Assembly: GCA_902478885.1 (NCBI GenBank)
Contig: CABSMS010000013.1
Coordinates: 1 to 30,855, forward strand
From: an uncultured Collinsella sp.
GTDB taxonomy: Bacteria > Actinomycetota > Coriobacteriia > Coriobacteriales > Coriobacteriaceae
DNA length: 30,855 nucleotides
Reading direction: 5' to 3'
Shown piece by piece: positions 24,678 to 30,855 of this stretch; position 1 is the stretch's first letter, and each line of letters opens with the position of its first letter. Below the pieces are notes generated by a model, which ran no database searches, was not told the DNA's origin, and saw only the letters and a list, made by a program, of their open reading frames with translations. The position numbers and the translations under genes are program-made.

Positions 24678-24706
24678 GAAAAAAGCCTCGAGAATATCGA
24701 GGCTTT
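24678..24706 (-). terminator. Intrinsic terminator of the flavodoxin-like gene
   Basis: Leftward, AAAGCCTCGA (24706-24697) pairs with TCGAGGCTTT (24691-24682) around a 5-base loop, and the T run continues TTTTTTCTT. It lies about 43 bases after the stop codon. A second inverted repeat (CTTGCCAC/GTGGCAAG, 24650-24679) follows. Confidence 0.92.
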
Positions 24707-24748
24707 CACATTTGTATTGCTTTGCACGAAGGACCGCGAACGGCGAAG

Positions 24749-25300
24749 CTACTCGCCCAGCACGGCCTTCTTGGCCGCCGCCGCCATATGGTCCAGGTCA
24801 TCCTTGGTGGGGTGATCCTTTGCGGCAACCCAGTTGTCGAGCAGCAACTTAGCGCGGGCGTTGTCGGGATCTTGCTCGAGCATGGCCTCGTAGCGCTGCT
24901 TGACCGCGGGACCCATCTTGCCCTGGCACATTGCCCAACCCACAAGCTCGGCATCCTCGGCCAAATTGGAGGTCACGCGATTGATAATCTGCTGATAATA
25001 GCTCTGGTCGGCGCCAAAACCGCAGGTACCAAAGAGGAAAACGCGCTTGCTGTGCAGAGCGGAGAGCAGCGCGGCAACCGAAGGCGTGCACGCGCCCTTA
25101 TCGCACCAAAAACCGACGAGCACCGTGTCGGCCGCGCAGGCGCCCTGCGCCTCGAGCGCAACCTGATCTGCATCCGCATCGTCGCTCAACGCCGCGGCAT
25201 GGACAAATTCAACGCCCGCAGCCTGCAGAGCGCGCTTGATCGCGCCCGAAACCATCCTGGTATTACCGCTCTTGCTGTTAACCACCAAAGAGCACGTCAT
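24749..25300 (-). CDS. Flavodoxin-like protein (possibly BilS family)
   Basis: A 183-residue protein with a flavodoxin fold. Strand 1 leads into VNSKSGNTRMV (about 7-17), the FMN phosphate loop. It then has DTVLVGFWCDKGACTPSVAALL (about 58-80) and a strand-rich KRVFLFGTCGFG segment. The C-terminus (about 125-183) is an unusual helical extension, KQRYEAMLEQDPDNARAKLLLDNWV, which looks TPR-like. Flavodoxin-like proteins of this size with such a tail occur in gut Firmicutes and Actinobacteria and are sometimes named BilS after the bilirubin reductase locus; I could not verify membership, and no bilR is present. The gene stands alone, with its own promoter and terminator. I use the ATG at 25300; a GTG at 25306 with GAGG 4 bases before it is equally possible. 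Confidence 0.8.
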   Translation of the reverse strand: MTCSLVVNSKSGNTRMVSGAIKRALQAAGVEFVHAAALSDDADADQVALEAQGACAADTVLVGFWCDKGACTPSVAALLSALHSKRVFLFGTCGFGADQSYYQQIINRVTSNLAEDAELVGWAMCQGKMGPAVKQRYEAMLEQDPDNARAKLLLDNWVAAKDHPTKDDLDHMAAAAKKAVLGE

Positions 25301-25336
25301 AGTCACGTTGCCTCGTTTCCCCCAAAACTAAAGCCA

Positions 25337-25387
25337 CTAATGCAATTTATTAGATGACTATCTTAGTACTAACGTGACAGATGTAAA
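25337..25387 (-). promoter_or_regulatory. Promoter with operator-like palindromes for the flavodoxin-like gene
   Basis: Minus-strand TTTACA (25387-25382) and TAAGAT (25365-25360) are 16 bases apart, placing the start near 25353. The perfect palindrome TTAGTACTAA (25363-25372) overlaps the -10 and spacer. CTAAT-n7-ATTAG (25337-25353) covers the start site. Both look like repressor sites, but the regulator is unknown. Confidence 0.45.
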
Positions 25388-25506
25388 CCACCTTCTGCCG
25401 ATTGGCGACATGGGCGACACCGATGGGGGCAAAACGTCCGCAGCGCAAGCCCCATACTTTTTAAAATTTGGGACAGTCAAGCGGCCCTGCCCCCGAATCA
25501 ATGACA

Positions 25507-25598
25507 ATCGTCACCATAATATGCCATCAATCGTCACCATAATTTTCCGTTAATCATCACCTCAAATTACCGTTAATCGTCACCACGTTGCTGGTAGA
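25507..25598 (+). repeat. Four iteron-like direct repeats, exact 23-bp period
   Basis: ATCGTCACC starts at 25507, 25530 and 25576, and ATCATCACC at 25553, so all four copies keep an exact 23-bp phase. Units 1 and 2 share ATCGTCACCATAAT; units 2 and 3 share the trailing CCGTTA. The array ends 35 bases before the ATPase ATG. A candidate promoter (TTAATC 25573-25578, 16-base spacer, TAGAAT 25595-25600) overlaps the last unit, so occupancy of the repeats could control this gene. Confidence 0.85.
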
Positions 25599-25632
25599 AT
25601 ACATAATCAAAGTAACTAAAAAAGGAGGCAGT

Positions 25633-26898
25633 ATGGATAGATATGTAGACAGATGCATCGATAAGGTAATCAGGCATAATCTCGATATCTTCGGTGCGGT
25701 TCTCATTCAAGGCCCAAAGTGGTGCGGAAAGACCACTACGGCAAAACGTTTTGCTAGATCATCCTTGTCTCTTTCTGATCCAACTGGAAATTTTGCCGCC
25801 CTCCAGCTGGCTCAGATCGATCCAGCACAGGCAATAGCAGGACCCTCTCCTAGGCTCATCGATGAATGGCAGGAAGAGCCAAAGCTGTGGGATGCCGTAC
25901 GTTTCGAGTGTGACGCAAGACAGGGAGAATCCGGACAGTTTATTCTTACGGGCTCAGCAACGCCGCGAGATTCGAAGCAGCCGATGCATAGTGGCGTTGG
26001 ACGAATAGCAAGGTTGCGAATGGATACCATGACGCTGTTCGAGCTTGGCGTTTCTTCTGGCTTAGTCACTATCGGAGCGCTGCTTTCAGGTCATCCTGCT
26101 AAGCAGGCAGTCGGATCGATTGCCGGCATCTCCGGTATCGCCGATTTGCTGTGTCGTGGCGGTTGGCCTCAAGCGATGGGGAAAACAACTGAAAATGCTA
26201 TGCGGATTGCCGCTGCTTATGTTGATGGCGTATGCGAATCGGATGTTTCTAGAACTGACGGCGTTAAGCGTGATCCGGTCAAGGTCAGGTCCCTTTTGAC
26301 ATCGCTTGCGCGAAATGAGTCGACGCTTGCCGGATCGAAGTCCATCGACAAAGATATCGGTACCGGCGTTTCGAAGAATTCGGTCTCCAGATACATGGAT
26401 GCTCTGAGACGAATCAATATCATCGATGATATCCCGGCTTGGCATCCGGCGCTCAGGTCGCCGGTAAAGCTGCGGCAAAGCGCAAAAAGGCACCTTGCCG
26501 ACCCTTCGCTTGCCGTTGCGCTGCTCGGAGCAAATCCGGAGTCATTGGCATCTGACCCGAAGACGCTGGGACTGCTCTTCGAATCCCTCGTCCTGCACGA
26601 CCTTAAGGTCTATGCAGCCGCAAATGACTCATCGGTGTCCCACTACCACGACGCCGACGATCTCGAGGTCGACGCCGTTATACACAGGCGCGATGGAACT
26701 TGGATTGCCGTGGAAGTAAAACTCGGAAGTCCGCAGATCCCCGAGGCATCTGCAAACCTGCTTCGGCTCGAGCGCAAACTTGTCGAGCGTGGCGAGAGAC
26801 CGCCCGCGGCCAAGCTCATCGTCATCGGGTTCGGCATGCCGGTCCATACGACGCCCGAGGGCATCATCGTTGCACCCGTTGACACGCTCGCGCCCTAG
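25633..26898 (+). CDS. AAA+ ATPase with DUF4143 domain
   Basis: A 421-residue protein. The AAA_14-type N-terminal domain has Walker A GPKWCGKTT (27-35), a Walker B-like PRLIDEWQE (about 75-85) and FILTGSATP. The middle region (about 190-290) looks like a winged helix, with a VSKNSVSRYMDALRRINIID recognition helix. The C-terminal DUF4143 part has E..VLHDL, EVDAVI and AVEVKLG, a PD-(D/E)xK-like arrangement of acidic residues and Lys. The family is widespread in gut bacteria and its function is unsettled. AAAGGAGG lies 4 bases before this ATG, which excludes the longer start at 25588. Codons include many AGA/AGG arginines and A/T-ending triplets, unlike the flanking CGC-rich genes, so it was probably acquired. 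It converges on the ABC exporter with a 27-base gap. Confidence 0.88.
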   Translation: MDRYVDRCIDKVIRHNLDIFGAVLIQGPKWCGKTTTAKRFARSSLSLSDPTGNFAALQLAQIDPAQAIAGPSPRLIDEWQEEPKLWDAVRFECDARQGESGQFILTGSATPRDSKQPMHSGVGRIARLRMDTMTLFELGVSSGLVTIGALLSGHPAKQAVGSIAGISGIADLLCRGGWPQAMGKTTENAMRIAAAYVDGVCESDVSRTDGVKRDPVKVRSLLTSLARNESTLAGSKSIDKDIGTGVSKNSVSRYMDALRRINIIDDIPAWHPALRSPVKLRQSAKRHLADPSLAVALLGANPESLASDPKTLGLLFESLVLHDLKVYAAANDSSVSHYHDADDLEVDAVIHRRDGTWIAVEVKLGSPQIPEASANLLRLERKLVERGERPPAAKLIVIGFGMPVHTTPEGIIVAPVDTLAP

Positions 26899-26925
26899 CG
26901 CTGCGTCACACGTCCCGCGTCTTGC

Positions 26926-28785
26926 TTACTGGGCAAACTGGCTGCGGTAGAGTTCGGCGTAGAAGCCGCCTGCCGCCAGCAGCTCGTCGTGCGTGCCGCG
27001 CTCGATAATCTGGCCGTCGCGCATCACCAGAATGCAGTCGGCGTTGCGGATGGTGCTCAGGCGGTGCGCCACGACAAAGCTTGTGCGACCGGCCATGAGC
27101 TCGTCGAATGCCGCCTGCACCTGCAGCTCGGTGCGGGTATCGATACTCGACGTTGCCTCGTCCAGCAGCAAGATAGCCGGGTCGGTGAGCATGACGCGCG
27201 CGATGCACAACAGCTGCTTTTGGCCTTGGCTAAACGTGCCGCCGTCCTCGCCGATGACTGTATCGTAGCCGCCTGGCAACTGCACGATAAACTTGTGCGC
27301 GTGCGCGCGCTTGGCAGCTTCGATAACCTGCTCGCGCGTGGCGTCGGGACAGCCGTAGGCGATGTTTTCGGCCACGGTGCCCTCGAACAGCCAGGTATCT
27401 TGCAGCACCATGCCAAAGGCGCGGCGCAGGCTTGCGCGCGTGTAGTCACGCGAAGAGCGGCCATCGACCATGATGCGTCCGGCATCGATATCGTAAAACC
27501 GCAGCAGCAAGTTGATGAGCGTCGTCTTGCCGCAACCCGTGGGACCAACAAGGGCAAAGCGCATGCCGGGCTTGGCCTCGATGCAGATATCCTGCAGCAG
27601 CTTGCGGTCGGGCACGTAGCTAAAGTCCACATGCTCAAAGGTCACCTCACCCTGCGGGGCGGCAAGCTCCACGGCATCTGGCACATCGGGCTCCTGCTCG
27701 CGCGCATCGAGCAGTGCAAACATGCGGCGCGCCGAGGCGTACGCGGTCTGGATCTGCGTAATGACGTTGGTGACCTCGTTGAACGGCTTGGTGTACTGGT
27801 TGGCGTAGGACAGGAAAATCTGCACGCCACCCACCGTAAGCGCCGCCGGCACGCCCGTGATCACGCCCACGCAGCCAATCACGGCGACCACGGCATAGAT
27901 GATGTTGTTGATAAAGCGCGTACCGGGGTTAGAGAGCGAACCCATAAACTGTGCACGCTCACCTGCCGTATAGAGCTCGGCGTTGAGCGCGTCAAAGCGC
28001 GCTTGGGCGTTCGGGCCGTAGGCAAACGCATCAACCAGCTTTTGCTCGCCCACATACTCCTCGATATGACCACCGAGCTGACCCTGAATACGCTGCTGGG
28101 CCGTAAAGCTCTTGTTGGAAAGTTTGGCGATGGCGCCGGCTGCAAAAATGGAAAGCGGCGTGACGAGCACCACCACGAGCGTCATAGTCAGGTTGATGGA
28201 GAGCATAAACGCGAGCGTACCCACAATGGTGATAACGCCGGTGAAAAGCTGGGTAAAGCCCTGCAGCAGACCGTCGCCCACCTGGTCGACATCGTTGACC
28301 ACACGGCTCATAAGGTCGCCGTGGGCATGGCTGTCGATAAAGCTGAGCGGCATGCGGCTGAGCTTGTCGCTCGCCTCCACGCGCATGTCGCGCACCGTCT
28401 CGTAGGATAGACGGTTGACGCAATAGCCCTGCAGCCACTGGAAGGCCGCGGCTCCTACGACAACAATCGCGAGCTTGGTAACGAGCGGCAGCAGCGCATC
28501 GAAGTCCACCTGGCCCGCGGCAACGATCAGGTCGATGCCCTCGCCAATAAGGATGGGCGTGTAGAGCTGCAGGATCACCGAGACGGCGGCACTCACAAAC
28601 GACGCCGTAAACGAGACGCGATGCGGGCGAACGTAGCCCAGCAGGCGGCGAGTCACCGCACCCACGGGATAGCGCTCGGGGTCGCCGGGCTGGCGCGGAC
28701 CGTCTCCCAGGTCGTTGAGGCTATCGTTGCCGGACACGTTGGCCGTCATCGTGGCGACCGAACCGGAAGAAGTGTACGGATTCAT
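26926..28785 (-). CDS. ABC exporter half-transporter, catalytic Walker partner of a heterodimer
   Basis: A 619-residue half-transporter. Six membrane helices lie in an ABC_membrane domain (about 45-345), with the conserved SFIDSHAHGDLMSRVVNDVD coupling region. The nucleotide-binding domain (about 375-615) has Walker A GPTGCGKTT (414-422), VLQDTWLFEGT (Q loop), signature FSQGQ (518-522) instead of LSGGQ, and Walker B ILLLDEATSSID with catalytic Glu and switch His in VAHRLST. It pairs with the preceding gene: this ATG follows the partner's TAA with no gap, and AAGGAGG lies 8 bases upstream. In heterodimers of this class (TM287/288, BmrCD) this subunit supplies Walker A/B of the active site. The N-terminus (about 1-40) is a polar extension. 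The substrate is unknown; multidrug-like export is the family default. Confidence 0.92.
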   Translation of the reverse strand: MNPYTSSGSVATMTANVSGNDSLNDLGDGPRQPGDPERYPVGAVTRRLLGYVRPHRVSFTASFVSAAVSVILQLYTPILIGEGIDLIVAAGQVDFDALLPLVTKLAIVVVGAAAFQWLQGYCVNRLSYETVRDMRVEASDKLSRMPLSFIDSHAHGDLMSRVVNDVDQVGDGLLQGFTQLFTGVITIVGTLAFMLSINLTMTLVVVLVTPLSIFAAGAIAKLSNKSFTAQQRIQGQLGGHIEEYVGEQKLVDAFAYGPNAQARFDALNAELYTAGERAQFMGSLSNPGTRFINNIIYAVVAVIGCVGVITGVPAALTVGGVQIFLSYANQYTKPFNEVTNVITQIQTAYASARRMFALLDAREQEPDVPDAVELAAPQGEVTFEHVDFSYVPDRKLLQDICIEAKPGMRFALVGPTGCGKTTLINLLLRFYDIDAGRIMVDGRSSRDYTRASLRRAFGMVLQDTWLFEGTVAENIAYGCPDATREQVIEAAKRAHAHKFIVQLPGGYDTVIGEDGGTFSQGQKQLLCIARVMLTDPAILLLDEATSSIDTRTELQVQAAFDELMAGRTSFVVAHRLSTIRNADCILVMRDGQIIERGTHDELLAAGGFYAELYRSQFAQ

Positions 28786-30642
28786 TTAGCAGCCCTCCTT
28801 TGCGCAGACGGATGCGGGGGCGATCGGGGTGGGCGCGGGCGCCGCACTCCCCTGCTGGCCCTCGAGCTCCTCACGGCGAAGCTGCGACTGGCAGATCTCG
28901 CGGTAGAGCTGGCAGGTCGCGTACAGCCCATCATGCGTGCCCAGGCCCGCGACCGAGCCGTGATCGAGCACGCAGATCATGTCGGCGTCGCGCACGGTCG
29001 AGACGCGCTGGCTCACAATCACCGTGGTCAGCGGCAGCCCGCCCTCGGCGGCACCGCGCACGCTGCGCTCGCGAATGGCATGGCGAAGTGCCGCGTCGGT
29101 CTTAAAGTCGAGCGCCGAGGCGGAGTCATCCATGATCAGAACCTGCGGAGAGCCCACCAGGGCGCGCGCGATAGTCAGACGCTGGCGCTGACCACCGCTG
29201 AAATTCTTGCCGCCTGCCTCGACCGGGGCGTCGAGCCCCTGCGGCTTGTTGCGCACGAACTCGCTCGCTTGCGCCATGTCGAGTGCCGCCCAGAGTTCCT
29301 CGTCGGTTGCCGCCTCATCGCGCCAGGTCAAGTTGCTGCGGATGGTGCCGCTCACCAGCGACGCGCGCTGTGGGACGGTCGCGACCACGTGGCGCAGCTG
29401 CTCGAGCGGCCAGGCGCGAACGTCGGAGCCCATCACGCACACACTGCCGGTACCCGCATCGTACAGGCGCGGAATAAGCGAGACGAGCGTGGACTTGCCG
29501 CTACCCGTACCGCCGATAATGCCAAGCGTCTTGCCCAGCGGGAGCTCCAGGGTCACATCGTTGACGGCGTTGGCAGCGCCGGCGCCAAACGAGAAGCTCG
29601 CATGGTCAAAGCTCAGCGCAGGGACCGGAACAGCGCCACCCGTCAGGTCGCTCGGCTCAGGCAGCGCGACCGGCTGGTTGCCCTCGTCAGCGATGCTCGG
29701 CACGCAATTGAGCACCTCGTTGATACGCGACGCGCTGGCGCTCGCCTTGGTAAAGACCACGACCAGGTTGGCGACGTACACGATGGAGGTGAGCGTCTGC
29801 GTCATGTAGTTCACAAACGCCATGACCTGACCCTGCGTGAGCTCGCCCACGTTGACCTGGATGCCGCCCACCCACAGGATGGCGCACACGCCCAGGTTCA
29901 TCACCAAAAACGTGACGGGATTAAGGATCGACGAGAGCTTGCCCACCGCGATGGCAGTATTGGCCTGGTCATCGGCGGCTTGGGCAAAACGCTCGCGCTC
30001 GTGGTCCTCACGCACGAAGGCGCGAACAACGCGGGCGCCCGAAAGCCCCTCGCGGCAGATAAGCGCGATGCGGTCGAGCTTTGCCTGCAGCTGCCTGTAA
30101 TACGGGATACAGCGCGCCATGACAAACCAAAACACCAGGCCGATAGCGGGCGTGCAGATCAAGAAGATCATGCCGAGCTTAAGGTCGATGGCAAGGGCCG
30201 CGCACATAGAGCCCACCGCCAAGAAGGGCCAGCGGATGAGCATGCGTACGCCCAGCGCCACAGCGAGCTGCACCTGGTTGACGTCGTTGGTGATGCGGGT
30301 GATAAGCGACGGCGTGCCAAAGCGGTCGAGTTCGGCATAGCTCAACTTGTTGATGTGCTGGTAGAGCGCACCGCGGATATCGGTGCCCATGCCCTGCGAG
30401 GTGAGCGCCGCCATCTTTTGGCAGACGAGCGTAAACGAGATGCCGATCACAGCCATGGCGCCAAGCAGCATACCGTAGTGGACGACGGCGTTGACATCGT
30501 GTGCGCCAATACCCTTATCGATCATCTGGGCAATCACCAGCGGCGTCAGCAGGTCAAAGATCACTTCGATCAGCTTACACGCAGGGCCAATCACCATATA
30601 CCGGCGAAACTTACCACCAAAACGCCTGAGCAGCTCAATCAT
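28786..30642 (-). CDS. ABC exporter half-transporter with degenerate ATP site residues
   Basis: A 618-residue half-transporter. The membrane domain (about 15-300) has SYAELDRFGTPSLITRITNDVNQ and the GARVVRAFVRE motif. The nucleotide-binding domain has Walker A GGTGSGKST (377-385), a Q loop (VPQRASLVSGT) and signature FSGGQRQR. The Walker B is VLIMDDSASALD, with Asp where the catalytic Glu should be, and Gln replaces the switch His in IVSQRVST. Both changes are typical of the non-hydrolysing subunit of asymmetric exporters. I chose ATG 30642 (MIELLRRFG) because GGGAG lies about 9 bases upstream; earlier in-frame codons precede that site. A Pro/Ala-rich C-terminal tail extends past the domain. 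First gene of a two-gene operon. Confidence 0.92.
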   Translation of the reverse strand: MIELLRRFGGKFRRYMVIGPACKLIEVIFDLLTPLVIAQMIDKGIGAHDVNAVVHYGMLLGAMAVIGISFTLVCQKMAALTSQGMGTDIRGALYQHINKLSYAELDRFGTPSLITRITNDVNQVQLAVALGVRMLIRWPFLAVGSMCAALAIDLKLGMIFLICTPAIGLVFWFVMARCIPYYRQLQAKLDRIALICREGLSGARVVRAFVREDHERERFAQAADDQANTAIAVGKLSSILNPVTFLVMNLGVCAILWVGGIQVNVGELTQGQVMAFVNYMTQTLTSIVYVANLVVVFTKASASASRINEVLNCVPSIADEGNQPVALPEPSDLTGGAVPVPALSFDHASFSFGAGAANAVNDVTLELPLGKTLGIIGGTGSGKSTLVSLIPRLYDAGTGSVCVMGSDVRAWPLEQLRHVVATVPQRASLVSGTIRSNLTWRDEAATDEELWAALDMAQASEFVRNKPQGLDAPVEAGGKNFSGGQRQRLTIARALVGSPQVLIMDDSASALDFKTDAALRHAIRERSVRGAAEGGLPLTTVIVSQRVSTVRDADMICVLDHGSVAGLGTHDGLYATCQLYREICQSQLRREELEGQQGSAAPAPTPIAPASVCAKEGC

Positions 30643-30686
30643 GTATAGGCGCTCCCTATCATCATCCACATTCAATTCGAACCATG

Positions 30687-30716
30687 ATAGTACCGCCACC
30701 CCAAAAGAAGCGTAAA
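30687..30716 (-). promoter_or_regulatory. Candidate promoter of the ABC exporter operon
   Basis: Minus-strand TTTACG (30716-30711) and TACTAT (30692-30687) are 18 bases apart, about 45 bases upstream of the chosen ATG. Match quality is moderate. Upstream, 30717-30808 holds no gene that I can support. Confidence 0.4.
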
Positions 30717-30808
30717 CAACTCGTCATTTCTAACGGGATTCAGTTTTCAGAGGGGTATACGCGCACACCCAGCCAGTGTCGGGTCAACTAGCATGGTATA
30801 TTTACATT

Positions 30809-30855
30809 CTGTCTCTTATACACATCTCCGAGCCCACGAGACTAGCGCTCATCTC
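30809..30855 (-). other. Nextera adapter plus i7 index (non-genomic)
   Basis: CTGTCTCTTATACACATCT (30809-30827) is the mosaic end, followed by CCGAGCCCACGAGAC (30828-30842), then TAGCGCTC (an i7 index sequence) and ATCTC, the start of the P7 side. The genomic sequence therefore ends at about 30808. Confidence 0.98.

Larger units (their letters stand above)
24141..24748. other. 608-bp gene-free regulatory region upstream of the SipW-type operon
   Basis: No convincing gene is present. The part at 24181-24480 is visibly more AT-rich than its surroundings and should hold the leftward operon promoter and leader. It contains a 10-C tract, inverted repeats at 24408-24427 and around 24450, a degenerate copy of the palindromic repeat family (24532-24563), and three successive hairpins (24621-24643, 24650-24679, 24682-24706). 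The last is the terminator of the flavodoxin-like gene. Confidence 0.75.
25301..25632. other. 332-bp intergenic region between divergent genes
   Basis: It holds the leftward promoter with palindromes (25337-25387), a GC-rich middle (25388-25500) in which I see no clear signal, and the four 23-bp repeats with a rightward promoter candidate (25507-25600). Confidence 0.75.

Noticed and set aside
28621..30648. Opposite-strand open frame of about 675 codons across both ABC genes
   Set aside because: It crosses the junction of two well-supported genes and has shadow-type composition.
1..30855. Terminal inverted repeats suggesting a transposon or linear element
   Set aside because: The matching ends are sequencing adapters containing the Tn5 mosaic end used in library preparation.

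Overview
The window is a GC-rich bacterial contig. It most likely comes from a Coriobacteriia gut actinobacterium, probably Collinsella. The evidence is G/C-ending codon use, LAxTG cell-wall sorting signals, SipW-type export genes, and the mix of Kup, LTA-synthase-like and flavodoxin-like genes. The assignment is inference, since no marker gene is present. Bases 1-34 and 30809-30855 are not genomic. They are Illumina Nextera adapter (mosaic end, read-2 tail and, at the right, an i7 index), so the genomic insert is about 35-30808 and the first gene is cut.

Left part (35-10650): a 5'-truncated RlmKL-type 23S rRNA methyltransferase (+) converges on a leftward potassium block. In transcription order this block is kup, a 64-residue membrane protein, an intrinsic terminator, then a KdpD-like kinase without its N-terminal sensor domain and a KdpE-like regulator. 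No kdpFABC is present. A leftward nitroreductase diverges from a rightward LTA-synthase-like membrane phosphoglycerol transferase, which ends in strong terminator hairpins.

Centre (10650-24750): this is the most unusual part. A 1362-residue secreted FG-GAP/FN3/Ig-like protein with an LANTG anchor lies between two perfect inverted copies of a 53-bp element. Next to it is a 62-bp-period array of palindromes. Upstream lies a tightly packed leftward operon of about 8.8 kb: an ER/SipW-type signal peptidase, three proteins with SipW-type signal peptides, a protein of about 1815 residues (beta-helix plus InlB-like 'GW' modules), and an LAATG-anchored protein. I read this as a dedicated surface-fibre or adhesin export system, related in logic to TasA/SipW but with sortase-anchored and giant adhesin parts. 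Its 608-bp upstream region carries a 10-base homopolymer, inverted repeats and degenerate copies of the palindromic repeat.

Right part (24750-30808): a flavodoxin-like protein (BilS-like) with its own promoter and terminator; a rightward AAA+/DUF4143 ATPase of different codon style, preceded by four repeats at an exact 23-bp period; and a leftward two-gene heterodimeric ABC exporter whose sequence motifs predict one degenerate and one catalytic ATP site. I saw no tRNA, rRNA, CRISPR array or transposase.
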